NCBI GenBank assembly: GCA_947374865.1
Contig: CANCDR010000022.1
Coordinates: forward strand, 1-41,538
DNA length: 41,538 nucleotides
Source: Oxalobacteraceae bacterium
Lineage (GTDB): Bacteria; Pseudomonadota; Gammaproteobacteria; Burkholderiales; Burkholderiaceae_D
Direction of reading: 5' to 3'
A program made the translations under genes and the position numbers. Under the pieces are notes generated by a model, which did not search any database, was not told where the DNA came from, and saw only the letters and a list, made by a program, of their open reading frames with translations. Positions 1-9,410 of the stretch are shown piece by piece (within the stretch, counting starts at the first letter, position 1; every line of letters begins with the position of its first letter).

Positions 1-700
1 TGGCATTGATCTCACTTTGTTGATCGAGAATGAAGCCGACATCCTGTGCTTCCTTGATCACATACTCGACCGGCAGATAACCCGAACTGAATACTTCCTT
101 GAGTGCCTTGCCGGCAGGAGCACGATGGTCGACCACGCCAAATACGCCGCCCGGTTTTAACACCGCAAATGCCGCCTCAAACATCCCTTTGACACGACCA
201 GCTTCGATCCAGTTATGCACATTACGGAAGGTGAGTACCGCATCTGCGCTGTTGTTCGGCCCAAAATTCGGTGCCTTGAGATCGAAACCGCGCGCCTGGG
301 CTTTACCGAAGAGCTCGGGGTGGGCAGCAAACTTCGCCTGCTGTGCATCAATCGTGCGGCGCTGATTAGCGGCCTGTTTCGGGTCGCTGCTTTTGTCGGG
401 ATCAAAATTGGCCGCGACATATTGACCGCGTTCATTGAGGAGCGGCGCAAGGATTTCGGCATACCAGGCGTTGGCACCACCTGGCAAAATTTCAATCACC
501 GTCTGCTGAGGGCGGATACCAAAAAATTCCAGCGTCTGCGCAGGATGGCGATAAACATCACGCGCCTTGTTGGATTCGGCGCGCCAGCTGCCGGCCAAGA
601 TGGAAGTGATGTCCTTTGTCTGCGCGAGTGCTTGGCCCATCAACAGGAAGGGAAGTAACAGGATGACAATGCGGCTGCGTTGCAAAGTAGTAGACATCAT
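1..700 (-). CDS. Exported class I SAM-dependent methyltransferase (COG4798-like), C-terminus cut by window edge
   Basis: The frame opens at a tandem ATG-ATG (700-695) and reads without a stop to the window edge, about 233 codons. It begins with a signal peptide (hydrophobic stretch around residues 10-26, ending near ALAQT). The segment after it, with DVYRHP, ETLxFFGI-like QTLEFFGIRP and VIEILPGGANAWYAEILAP, is the signature I associate with the secreted predicted methyltransferases of COG4798; EILPGG replaces the usual SAM motif I (E/DxGxGxG). Further on, FDLKAPNF and AVLTFRNVHNW correspond to later SAM-fold strands. The substrate is unknown and activity in the periplasm is unproven. It is divergent from the GGDEF-EAL gene, with about 160 bp between the starts. 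The family assignment is fairly sure; the function is not. Confidence 0.85.
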   Translation of the reverse strand, partial: MMSTTLQRSRIVILLLPFLLMGQALAQTKDITSILAGSWRAESNKARDVYRHPAQTLEFFGIRPQQTVIEILPGGANAWYAEILAPLLNERGQYVAANFDPDKSSDPKQAANQRRTIDAQQAKFAAHPELFGKAQARGFDLKAPNFGPNNSADAVLTFRNVHNWIEAGRVKGMFEAAFAVLKPGGVFGVVDHRAPAGKALKEVFSSGYLPVEYVIKEAQDVGFILDQQSEINA

Positions 701-861
701 GGTCGCTTTAGTGAGGGTAAAAAGTGATGATACCCAAGTATGGCCAAAGATGCATTCACTCTGTGTTTCGGCCATCTTGGCGAACTGTGGCGCGCGTTTG
801 CGGTCCAACAGTCTTCTTATCTATTGTCATGGCGCTAAACGCCTGGCGCATTTGATTGGTC

Positions 862-2952
862 ATGAAAATACTGGAGAGGGCTGGTGAGCAGCCTTTTGTT
901 TCACCACAGGAGGCAGCCAGGATCGGCGCGCTGGAAGCGGCCCAGATCGGCGACTGGGAACTTGATCTTGCAACGAACATCATGCGCCGATCAGCTTTGC
1001 ATGACCGCTGCTTTGGCTACCGTAGTTCACCCGCTATCTGGGGCTATCAGGAATTCATTGACCATCTTCATCCCGATGACAGAGACGCCGTCGAGGCCAG
1101 CTACGCCACTGGCAAGGCGCTGGTGACGCAGATGGAAATTGAATGTCGGGTCATCTGGCCTGACAAATCAGTCCATTGGATCTGGTGGAAGGGACGCTTC
1201 TACCCGGACGAACAGGGTCATTCGGTCCGCGTGGCGGGTATTGTCGGTGAAATTACGGCGCGCAAATTACATGAAGATCAAATCGCGCTGTATTCCCTGA
1301 TCACGCAAAAAATCACCACGCCGGTCATACTGACCGACCTGCTAGGCAAAATCACCTGGGTCAATGCGCCATTTGAAACCCTCAGCGGCTATGCTCTGGT
1401 CGAAGTACTCGGCCGCAAACCCGGCGATGTTTTGCAGGGCCCCGAGACCGATAAAAACACCATCCGCCTGATGCATGAAGCGCTGGCCAAGGCGCAGGGA
1501 TTTGCGGTTGAAGTACTCAATTATCGTAAAGACGGGCAAATATACTGGCAACATTTGAAGGTTGATCCGGTTCTCGATCACCAGGGGGTGATCACCGGAT
1601 TCCTCGCTTTACAAACTGACGTAACAGAACGCAAACGCTTTGAGGCCCTGCTATGGCGGAATGCCAATTACGACACGCTGACCGAGCTGCCGAACCGGCG
1701 CCTGTTCTGGGACCGGCTTGAGCAGGAAGTACGGCATGCGCAGCGTACCGGCAAACTGGTCGCGCTGTTTTATCTGGATATTGACCGCTTCAAGGAAATC
1801 AATGACTTGTTCGGTCATGAAATCGGTGATCAGTTATTGATTGAAGTCGCCAAACGCATCAATGCCTGCGTACGCGGATCCGATACCGTTGCCCGTCTGG
1901 GGGGCGATGAATTCACCATTATCTTGCCGCAGCTCGAAGCACTCAACGACGGCGAGCGTATCGCGCAGAAAATCCTCGCCTCGCTGACCCAGCCATTTTA
2001 TTTTGATCAGCTGCGTGTTGAGGTATCGGCCAGTATCGGCATCGCGCTCTACCCGAACGATTCGCCAACTACCCAGCAGCTGGTCAATAATGCCGATCAG
2101 GCGATGTATATGGCCAAGACCCATGGGCGGAATCAGTTTTGCTATTTCACGCCGTCGATGCAGATCCGCGCACAGGAAAGGCTGCATATGGGCGTCGATC
2201 TGCGTCAGGCACTCAAACCAGATCAACTGCGGGTATTTTTTCAGCCGATTATCTGTATGGCCTCAGGAAAAATCGTCAAGGCGGAAGCGCTGTTACGCTG
2301 GCAGCATCCGGTGCAGGGCCTCATTGAACCAGCGATTTTTATTCCGCTGGCAGAAGAACTCGGCTTGATCGGCGATATCGGCGAATGGGTATTTCGTGAA
2401 GCGGCCACCTGGGCAGCTGAATTTTCGCGTCAGGGTCAGCCAAATTTTCAGGTCAGTGTCAACATGTCGCCGCTGCAGTTTGCCCGCCAGATGGGCGAGC
2501 GCAGCTGGCCCAGGCAGCTACAGGAGATGGGTTTGCCCTGTAAGCAGATTTCTGTGGAAATTACCGAAAGCGCCTTGCTACAGGATTCGCGGCTGGTCAT
2601 CGATACCTTGCGTGAATACCGCGACGCTGGCATGGAAATCGCGCTCGATGATTTTGGCACCGGCTATTCGTCGATGTCTTACCTGGTTAAGTTTGGTATC
2701 GACTATCTTAAAATCGATCAATCCTTTGTGCGTGATATGGCGCATAAAAACAGCCGCACGATCGCCGAAACGATTATCGTTATGGGCCATAAACTGGGCC
2801 TTAAAGTGATCGCCGAAGGGGTTGAAACAGCCGAGCAGATGCATATTCTGATGCAGGCCGGCTGTGATTATGTGCAGGGATATTTATTTTCAGCCGCTTT
2901 GCCACCGGAGGAGTTTGGCCGCATGCTCGTCGCGGATCGGTGTGCGGGATGA
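862..2952 (+). CDS. PAS-PAS-GGDEF-EAL cyclic-di-GMP turnover protein
   Basis: Cytoplasmic two-PAS sensor fused to diguanylate cyclase and phosphodiesterase domains, 696 aa from ATG 862; an in-frame TTG lies 6 nt upstream and no clear Shine-Dalgarno supports either. Order: PAS1 about 15-130, PAS2 about 140-262, GGDEF about 265-425, EAL about 440-690. The cyclase A-site is intact (GGDEF, residues 347-351) and is preceded five residues earlier by the inhibitory-site motif RGSD (RxxD). The EAL domain has EALLRW (475-480), an N-M-S, ITES, DDFGTGYSS, KID and EGVET, so all metal and catalytic signatures expected of an active phosphodiesterase are visible. No transmembrane segment is seen. PAS2 carries a LOV-like segment GRKPGDVLQGPETD (184-197) without the photoactive cysteine. 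The gene ends 11 bp from a convergent gene. Confidence 0.97.
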   Translation: MKILERAGEQPFVSPQEAARIGALEAAQIGDWELDLATNIMRRSALHDRCFGYRSSPAIWGYQEFIDHLHPDDRDAVEASYATGKALVTQMEIECRVIWPDKSVHWIWWKGRFYPDEQGHSVRVAGIVGEITARKLHEDQIALYSLITQKITTPVILTDLLGKITWVNAPFETLSGYALVEVLGRKPGDVLQGPETDKNTIRLMHEALAKAQGFAVEVLNYRKDGQIYWQHLKVDPVLDHQGVITGFLALQTDVTERKRFEALLWRNANYDTLTELPNRRLFWDRLEQEVRHAQRTGKLVALFYLDIDRFKEINDLFGHEIGDQLLIEVAKRINACVRGSDTVARLGGDEFTIILPQLEALNDGERIAQKILASLTQPFYFDQLRVEVSASIGIALYPNDSPTTQQLVNNADQAMYMAKTHGRNQFCYFTPSMQIRAQERLHMGVDLRQALKPDQLRVFFQPIICMASGKIVKAEALLRWQHPVQGLIEPAIFIPLAEELGLIGDIGEWVFREAATWAAEFSRQGQPNFQVSVNMSPLQFARQMGERSWPRQLQEMGLPCKQISVEITESALLQDSRLVIDTLREYRDAGMEIALDDFGTGYSSMSYLVKFGIDYLKIDQSFVRDMAHKNSRTIAETIIVMGHKLGLKVIAEGVETAEQMHILMQAGCDYVQGYLFSAALPPEEFGRMLVADRCAG

Positions 2953-2963
2953 GGCAGAGGAGA

Positions 2964-3470
2964 CTAGCGCAAAACCTGACGCACCAGCGATTGGTCAAAC
3001 ATCAGACTGCGGGTTTGGACTTGGTTTTGGAATTTATTACGCAGGTTCACCGTATTGCGCTGATCGGGTAAAAAATCACTCAGAATCGCATTCCGGATAG
3101 CGTGCCGCGGGCCGAGCTGGGTGGCGGGTAACTCCTGATACACCGTCACGTTTTGCGTATCGGCCTGGATGCCGATCCATTGCAGGGCAAGAGGGCGTTT
3201 GCTCGCGTCTTCGATGGCAAAGCGCGCTTCGAGGTAGCTGCGCAGAAGGCGTTCGCCTTCCGGCTTGCTCAGATCGACGGGGTGTTTGGCGATGGTGGTC
3301 AACAGCGCATCGATGTCGTGCATCATGAGGGTATGCACGACTTCGGTGCTGCCGGTGCGCTCGTTGTAGGCAATGTCGGTAATTCCGCCATGAAAATCAT
3401 GTGCCCCGGCTGCTGCCGCGCTCAAAAAGAGCAGGGCAAACAGCCATTTTTTCCAACCCACTGCCAGCAT
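2964..3470 (-). CDS. DUF6702-family exported protein
   Basis: 168-aa protein with an N-terminal signal peptide (WKKWLFALLFLSAAAAGAHDFH). The short conserved opening after cleavage, HDFHGGITDIAYNERTG and VVHTLMMHDID, matches what I know of the DUF6702 family: small secreted proteins of unknown function often encoded beside M1-like peptidases. Its ATG shares one base with the stop codon of the upstream M1 peptidase gene (TAATG arrangement), so translational coupling is likely and the two probably form one periplasmic unit. No catalytic residues can be assigned. Existence is secure; function is unknown. Confidence 0.85.
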   Translation of the reverse strand: MLAVGWKKWLFALLFLSAAAAGAHDFHGGITDIAYNERTGSTEVVHTLMMHDIDALLTTIAKHPVDLSKPEGERLLRSYLEARFAIEDASKRPLALQWIGIQADTQNVTVYQELPATQLGPRHAIRNAILSDFLPDQRNTVNLRNKFQNQVQTRSLMFDQSLVRQVLR

Positions 3471-5851
3471 TACTTGGCGTCTTTCGATCCGCTGGATGAT
3501 TCTGCTGCCTTGGCCTTGGCATCCTTGAGCGGCGTCGCATAGTCGCGCATCAGGTTATCCTTGTAGCGATCCGTCTTGAACAATTCCAGACGCGACTGGC
3601 TGATCTTGCGCGGCCAGGCGTTGTTGCTGTTATCGATATCGGCGGTCTCGAGGAAGGGATCCTGCACCAGACTGACCATTGGCTCGTCGGTGATGATGAG
3701 CTTGGTGAGTTTCTTCGGCGAATAGCGCCAGACTTCGGCTGGAATACGCTGGATGATTTTTTTGCCGCTCTTGAGTTCAATTTCCAAAATCAACGGCATT
3801 ACTAGCCCACCTAAATTGGAGAAGTCGACCAGATACAGATGCTTGCCTTCGGCGAGCAGGGCTTTTTCCCAGTCGTCTAAACTCTCCAGCGTTTCGTTGT
3901 ACTTATTACGATCCTTGTTAGTGACGGTGTACTCGTCATGCTCGTTATAGAAATCCTTGAGTTCCGGATGCTTATCGAGGCGTTTGGTGTCGTTGCGATC
4001 ACGTTGTTCGGCCAGACCGACTGGCGTTTCATCTTCGCGCGCTTTTTTGAAAGCTTTTTCAATCGCCGGATTTTTCGTACTGACCGAATATTCGCTGATG
4101 CCATCAATGCTGATGTCAACCGCATCGGTGGTGTAAAACCAGCCGCGCCAGAACCAGTCCAGATCAATGCCGGACGCATCTTCCATGGTGCGGAAAAAAT
4201 CGGCTGGCATCGGACGCTTGAATTTCCAGCGTTGGGCGTATTCACGGAAAGCGAAGTCGAATAGCTCGCGACCCATAATGGTTTCGCGCAGAATCGTCAG
4301 TGCTGCCGCCGGCTTGGCGTAGGCGTTATTACCAAACTGGAGCAGAGACTCCGAATTGGTCATGATCGGTACCTGATTCTTGCTACGCATGTAGTCAACG
4401 ATCTTGCGCGGATCACCGCGACGGCCTGGGTAATTGGCTTCCCATGCGCGTTCGGCGAGCGTTTGCACGAAGCTGTTGAGGCCCTCATCCATCCAGGTCC
4501 ACTGACGCTCGTCGGTGTTGATAATCATCGGGTAATAGTTATGACCGACTTCGTGAATGATGACCGAAATCAGGCCATATTTGGATTGACGCGAGTAGGT
4601 CAGTTCACCGGTTTTTTTGTCTTTCACTGGCCGTTGGCCGTTGAAAGAAATCATCGGATATTCCATTCCGCCCTGTGGGCCATTGACGGAAATCGCCACC
4701 GGATACGGATAATCGAGGCTGTAACGATTGTACTGATCGATGGTGTGGATCACAGCCTGAGTCGAATACTGACCCCACAGCGGATTGGCTTCTTTCGGGT
4801 AGAAAGACATGGCCATCACATTGGTGGAATCCTTTTTGAAACCCTGCGCATCCCAGATAAATTTACGGCTTGTGGCAAAGGCAAAATCACGCACATTGTT
4901 GGCCTTGAAATGCCAGGTACGGGTTTTGTCACTGCGGATTTTTTCTGCCGCTTCGGCTTCGGCCTGCGTCACGATCAACACCGGTTTATTCGAGGTACGT
5001 GCTGCCTTCAGACGTGCCTGCTGCACCGCGGAGAGAACATCGTTGGGATTTTGCAGTTCACCAGTGGCGGCAAGGACATGGTCGGCCGGCAGCGTGAGCT
5101 GGACGTCATAGTCGCCAAATTCCAGCGTAAATTCACCGGAACCGAGAAATTGCTTATGCTGCCAACCGACGACATCATAATAAGCCGCCATACGCGGAAA
5201 CCATTGCGCTATTTCATAGATCGCGTTTTTATCTTCTTCAAAAAACTCATAGCCGGAACGGCCACCAGTGATTTTTTGTGCATTGATGTTATACGACCAT
5301 TCAACGTCAAAGCGCAGCTTCTCGCCCGACTTTAAAGGCGTTGGCAGATCGACGCGCATCATGGTCTGGCTGATCGTTGTTTTGAGCGGTTTGCCATTCA
5401 GGCTCACGCTCTTGATGACAAAGCCGCCATCAAAAGTCCGGCTCTCGAGCATGGTGCGCATGGCGTCAAACCTGATGCCATCTTCATCGCCGCGTGGCTT
5501 GATCCAGGCATCCTTGTTCATCACGGTCGCCGTCGTGTTGGCGTCCGAATTCGGCTTGTAAATATTCTGGTCCAGCTGCAGCCAAAGATAACGCAAGATA
5601 TCGGGCGATTGATTATGGTAGGTGATCTGTTCGCTGCCAGTGATGCGATTGCGCGGCTCGTCGAGGGTGGCTCGGATCACGTAGTCGGCGCGCTGCTGCC
5701 AGTACTGGTGACCTGGAGCGCCGGAGGCGGCGCGGTAGGTATTTGGCGTGGGCAGGATTTCTTCGAGCTGGCGGAATTTATCTTCCGTCAGATCGGCAGC
5801 AAACACGGAAGCAGTCAGGCAAAGCACGGCAAGGCCGGGGAATAGACGCAT
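3470..5851 (-). CDS. M1-family zinc metallopeptidase, exported
   Basis: 793-aa secreted zinc aminopeptidase-like enzyme. A signal peptide (LFPGLAVLCLTASVFA) leads into an N-terminal beta-sandwich, then the catalytic domain. HEVGH lies at residues 433-437, followed after exactly 18 residues by the third zinc ligand E456 (in WMDEGLNS), giving the gluzincin HExxH-x18-E pattern. The exopeptidase loop reads GGMEYP, a variant of the GAMEN motif typical of the bacterial periplasmic M1 branch. The C-terminal part (about 590-760) is a family-specific extension. ATG 5851 has an upstream AGGA. It is coupled to the DUF6702 gene by a one-base overlap. Likely role: trimming peptides in the periplasm; specificity cannot be read from the sequence. 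Confidence 0.95.
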   Translation of the reverse strand: MRLFPGLAVLCLTASVFAADLTEDKFRQLEEILPTPNTYRAASGAPGHQYWQQRADYVIRATLDEPRNRITGSEQITYHNQSPDILRYLWLQLDQNIYKPNSDANTTATVMNKDAWIKPRGDEDGIRFDAMRTMLESRTFDGGFVIKSVSLNGKPLKTTISQTMMRVDLPTPLKSGEKLRFDVEWSYNINAQKITGGRSGYEFFEEDKNAIYEIAQWFPRMAAYYDVVGWQHKQFLGSGEFTLEFGDYDVQLTLPADHVLAATGELQNPNDVLSAVQQARLKAARTSNKPVLIVTQAEAEAAEKIRSDKTRTWHFKANNVRDFAFATSRKFIWDAQGFKKDSTNVMAMSFYPKEANPLWGQYSTQAVIHTIDQYNRYSLDYPYPVAISVNGPQGGMEYPMISFNGQRPVKDKKTGELTYSRQSKYGLISVIIHEVGHNYYPMIINTDERQWTWMDEGLNSFVQTLAERAWEANYPGRRGDPRKIVDYMRSKNQVPIMTNSESLLQFGNNAYAKPAAALTILRETIMGRELFDFAFREYAQRWKFKRPMPADFFRTMEDASGIDLDWFWRGWFYTTDAVDISIDGISEYSVSTKNPAIEKAFKKAREDETPVGLAEQRDRNDTKRLDKHPELKDFYNEHDEYTVTNKDRNKYNETLESLDDWEKALLAEGKHLYLVDFSNLGGLVMPLILEIELKSGKKIIQRIPAEVWRYSPKKLTKLIITDEPMVSLVQDPFLETADIDNSNNAWPRKISQSRLELFKTDRYKDNLMRDYATPLKDAKAKAAESSSGSKDAK

Positions 5852-5962
5852 GGCAGGTCCTGGAAAAGTTCAGAAAAACGGAGGTTTAAGGAAAAATTTA
5901 TTTCTTAATCACAACTATAAACCAGATTACCAGGCCGCGCATGCGACCTGGGTCTGCTCAAA

Positions 5963-7375
5963 TCAGTGTTTGCGCATGAGTCGTTCAAGTTCAGGGATGG
6001 CTCTTGGCAGGGAACAGCTCAGACATTCCACGTTCTTGGCATTGACCAGATAATCGTCTTCGATGCGGATGCCGATATTCCACCACTTCGGATCGACATC
6101 CTTGGCATCGGCGGGAATATAGATCCCAGGCTCAATGGTGAAGGCCATCCCGGCGCGCAGCTGTGCCTGGGCGGGCGCGTAATTACGTAAATGCGGTGCC
6201 GCATCCACGGGCACCCGCGCGACTTCATAGCTGCCGGCGTCGTGCACATCCAGACCGATCCAGTGCGAGCTGCCATGTGGGTAAAAGCTGCGGTAACGAC
6301 GTTCGGCGATGATCTCGGCTTTGTTGCCTTTGAGGATACCTAGTTTGAGCAGGCCATCGACGATGACGTCGACCGTCGCGTCAAAAATTTCATGCATGCG
6401 CGCGCCTGGGACCGCTTTGGCATAGCCGGCATTTTGTGCGGCCAGGACGATGTCGTAAATGGCTTTCTGTTCGGCGCTGAATTTGCCGCCCACTGGATAG
6501 CTGCGCGTCACATCAGCGGCATACATGCCGTATTCGCAGGCGGTGTCATTAACGATCATGGCGCCTGGCTGCAGCACCTGATTGGCCGCGTCGTAATGCA
6601 GTACGACTGAATTGACCCCCGAGCCTACGATCGGCGAATAGGCCATTCTTGCCGAAGCACCGGCCAGACAGGTTCCTATCATGGCCGCCCGCATGCCCCA
6701 TTCACCGGCACCGGCTTGCGCCAGCGGCAGGGCGGCATAATGCGCCTTGAGTGACAGGTCGACGGCATGGCGCAGGAGAGCGATTTCGGTCGGATCTTTA
6801 ATCAGGCGCATTTCGGCGATAGTCGGCGCGAGGTTATAGACCGGCAGGGACGTGATGGAATTGGACGCGCGTTTATTCCAGTTCGCCAGAACTTGCTCAC
6901 GGAACTTGGCATCGCCGCCGTCATACAGCCACAGTGAGCTGGCATCGCGCATGTGTTCCAGCATTTGCTTGGAAAATTCGTCGTTGACAAGGGCAATATC
7001 GGCGCCGTAACGGGTTTTGGCTTGCGTTTGTCCAATCCGGTAACCGGTCCACTGTTCTTTTTCCCAGTTTTTGGCTTGCGTGAAGAGGGTATAACGCTGG
7101 CCGACAGGCACGTCTGGCAAGAGCAGGGCAACGGTCTGCGCTTCTGGCATGCCGGTCAGGTACCAGAAGCTGGAGTCGGGACGGTAGATGCTGTTACTGT
7201 CGATTTCCGGGCCGGCATTGAGTACCGCCATGGCGCCCTTGGGTAGCATGGCCATAAGCTTGGCGCGCCGTGCAGCATAGACTTCAGTGCCCGGTTCCGG
7301 ACTGGGCGCGGCGGCCAGACTGGCTGACAGATTAAAAAGACATAGCAGTCCGAGCAGGAGGGAACGTGGGTGCAT
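5963..7375 (-). CDS. Exported Xaa-Pro aminopeptidase (M24B, aminopeptidase P family)
   Basis: Metal-dependent aminopeptidase predicted to remove residues N-terminal to proline, about 470 aa. I place the start at ATG 7375 because it gives a compact signal peptide (MHPRSLLLGLLCLFNLSASL); the frame stays open to a TTG at 7402, but that would add a pointless extension. The N-terminal aminopeptidase-P domain occupies about 25-165 and the pita-bread domain about 170-460. All five expected metal ligands are present: D in VNDTACEY, D in AADVTRSYPV, H in PHGSSHWIGLDVHD, E in TIEPGIYI and E in IRIEDDY. One small oddity is NDTACEY where family members usually have D-A-G-x-E-Y. With the M1, M20 and S46 genes nearby it suggests an exported peptide-degrading repertoire. 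Confidence 0.93.
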   Translation of the reverse strand: MHPRSLLLGLLCLFNLSASLAAAPSPEPGTEVYAARRAKLMAMLPKGAMAVLNAGPEIDSNSIYRPDSSFWYLTGMPEAQTVALLLPDVPVGQRYTLFTQAKNWEKEQWTGYRIGQTQAKTRYGADIALVNDEFSKQMLEHMRDASSLWLYDGGDAKFREQVLANWNKRASNSITSLPVYNLAPTIAEMRLIKDPTEIALLRHAVDLSLKAHYAALPLAQAGAGEWGMRAAMIGTCLAGASARMAYSPIVGSGVNSVVLHYDAANQVLQPGAMIVNDTACEYGMYAADVTRSYPVGGKFSAEQKAIYDIVLAAQNAGYAKAVPGARMHEIFDATVDVIVDGLLKLGILKGNKAEIIAERRYRSFYPHGSSHWIGLDVHDAGSYEVARVPVDAAPHLRNYAPAQAQLRAGMAFTIEPGIYIPADAKDVDPKWWNIGIRIEDDYLVNAKNVECLSCSLPRAIPELERLMRKH

Positions 7376-7517
7376 AGAATTAAAAGGGCGGTGAATGATC
7401 AAGCCACAGTTTTACAGCCAAATGATTCTTTTATGCAAGAAAAAAATGCGCAAAGTCGCCGCCAGGTAAGAATTCGGCTTATTTTTTTGGCATTTTATAA
7501 TGCTGTACAGCGCGCCA

Positions 7518-9146
7518 TTAACGCCGCGGCGGCGATAGCACCGTCGGCAGGGCTTTGGGCAAGGTATCCGGATAATCGCGACTGAAATGCAGGCCGCGGC
7601 TCTCGCGACGTGATAGCGCACTGTTGACGATCATGGAGGCGACTTCCACCAGATTGCGCAGTTCAAGCAAATCGCGCGTGATACGGAAGTTGGTGTAGTA
7701 CTCATGGATTTCTTCCTTGAGCAAACCGATGCGATGCTGGGCCCGTTCGAGGCGCTTGGTGGTCCGCACGATGCCGACGTAATTCCACATGAAGCGGCGC
7801 AGCTCATCCCAGTTATTGGCGATGATGACTTCTTCATCTGCATCGGTAACCCGGCTCTCGTCCCAGGCCGGCAGAGCGATGGCTTTGAGCTTTGGCTGCT
7901 GTTCGATATGGTGTGCTGCGGCGCGGCCAATGACCAGGCATTCCAGCAGCGAGTTACTGGCTAAGCGATTTGCGCCATGCAGCCCGGTGTAAGAGGTTTC
8001 GCCGACGGCGTATAGTCCCGCCAGATCGGTGCGGCCACAAAAGTCAGTCACGATGCCACCGCAGGTATAGTGCGCCGCCGGTACCACTGGAATCGGCTGG
8101 GTCGTGATATCGATTCCCAGCTCAAGGCAGCGGGCGTAAATGGTCGGGAAGTGCTCTTGTAAAAATTCGGGTGTCTGATGGCTGATGTCGAGGTCGACAT
8201 AATCAAGACCGCGTTTTTTCATCTCTGCATCGATGGCACGGGCGACCACGTCGCGCGGCGCCAGTTCGGCGCGCTCGTCATGCGCTAACATGAAGCGGGT
8301 ACCAGCCGCCGCGCCAGCTTCCTGCGGCAATTTTAACAGCCCACCTTCGCCGCGCACCGCCTCGGTAATGAGGAAGGATTTGGCATACGGGTGATACAGG
8401 CAGGTAGGGTGAAACTGGATAAATTCCATATTCGCTACCCGACATCCCGCGCGCCAGGCCATGGCGATGCCGTCGCCAGTGGCGGTATCCGGATTGGTGG
8501 TGTAAAGGTAGACCTTGCCCGCGCCACCCGTGGCCAGAACGGTATGATCCGCGGCCAGTGTGAGGACCTTGCCAGTCTTGACATCCTGCGCGTACAGACC
8601 CAGACAGCGCGGCGCGGCGGGATGTTTGGCACCGGCTTTGGTGATTTTATCGCTGGCGATTTTATCGCTGGTAATGAGATCGATGGCGCAGTGGTGTTCG
8701 AGCAGGGTGATATTCGGATGCGAACGAACCTTCTGTTCGAGCGTGACTTGGACCGCATGCCCCGTCGCATCCGCAGCATGGATGATGCGCCGATGACTGT
8801 GGCCACCTTCACGCGTGAGGTGATAGCCCAGCTCGGCGGAGTCGTCGCGCGTGAAGGGCACGCCTTGTGCGATTAACCATTCGATCGCTTCGCGGCCATG
8901 CTCGATGATAAAGCGGGTCGCGGAATCATCACACAGGCCGGCACCGGCGACTAAGGTATCTTCGATGTGCTGATCATAGCTGTCGCCGGAATCGAGCACG
9001 GCGGCGATCCCCCCTTGGGCCCAGTTACTGGCGCCATCGAGCAGGGAGCGTTTGGAAATAATGGCGACTTTTTTTGTTTCAGCTAAATGCAGGGCGACCG
9101 ACAGACCGGCTAAACCACTACCAATAATGAGGACATCAAATTTCAT
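7518..9146 (-). CDS. nadB: L-aspartate oxidase
   Basis: FAD-dependent L-aspartate oxidase, first step of de novo NAD synthesis (L-aspartate to iminoaspartate), cytosolic. The 542-aa length from ATG 9146 matches the usual ~540 aa. The N-terminal Rossmann motif is [55 protein letters not shown] and [15 protein letters not shown] are classic succinate-dehydrogenase/aspartate-oxidase motifs, followed by the C-terminal helical domain. The frame extends 30 nt upstream only to a TTG, so ATG 9146 is preferred. An insertion-like stretch around residues 175-190 contains a near-repeat ([12 protein letters not shown]). nadA and nadC are not adjacent. Confidence 0.97.
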   Translation of the reverse strand: MKFDVLIIGSGLAGLSVALHLAETKKVAIISKRSLLDGASNWAQGGIAAVLDSGDSYDQHIEDTLVAGAGLCDDSATRFIIEHGREAIEWLIAQGVPFTRDDSAELGYHLTREGGHSHRRIIHAADATGHAVQVTLEQKVRSHPNITLLEHHCAIDLITSDKIASDKITKAGAKHPAAPRCLGLYAQDVKTGKVLTLAADHTVLATGGAGKVYLYTTNPDTATGDGIAMAWRAGCRVANMEFIQFHPTCLYHPYAKSFLITEAVRGEGGLLKLPQEAGAAAGTRFMLAHDERAELAPRDVVARAIDAEMKKRGLDYVDLDISHQTPEFLQEHFPTIYARCLELGIDITTQPIPVVPAAHYTCGGIVTDFCGRTDLAGLYAVGETSYTGLHGANRLASNSLLECLVIGRAAAHHIEQQPKLKAIALPAWDESRVTDADEEVIIANNWDELRRFMWNYVGIVRTTKRLERAQHRIGLLKEEIHEYYTNFRITRDLLELRNLVEVASMIVNSALSRRESRGLHFSRDYPDTLPKALPTVLSPPRR

Positions 9147-9410
9147 AAATTTTTCATGGGTTTCCGGTCGCTGCAATCGCCACCGGATGGAGCCTATTCT
9201 TGATTGAATGAGTAAGGATTATGCAATTGAATACTGCCGCGCGCTATATCAAACTTCGTCATCAATGCGCTGACGCGACTCGGATGACCGAACCTGTTCG
9301 TCAATTCAGTTGTGATAATCTTTGGCATGATTGTAGCGGTGAAATCTGCAATGTGCCTGTGCGGGATTGAAAGGCTTGAAATAATGTTGAATTTTTATAA
9401 TGGAAAAATA

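Noticed and set aside
4463..5335. 290-codon open frame on the plus strand opposite the M1 peptidase gene
   Set aside because: It lies wholly inside a well-supported gene, has no ribosome site or recognisable domain, and arises from codon bias of the true strand.
9221..9370. 49-codon frame (ATG 9221) in the nadB/M20 divergent region
   Set aside because: AAGGA lies only 2 nt before the ATG, which is too close, and no family is recognised. It is kept as a remote possibility of a leader peptide.
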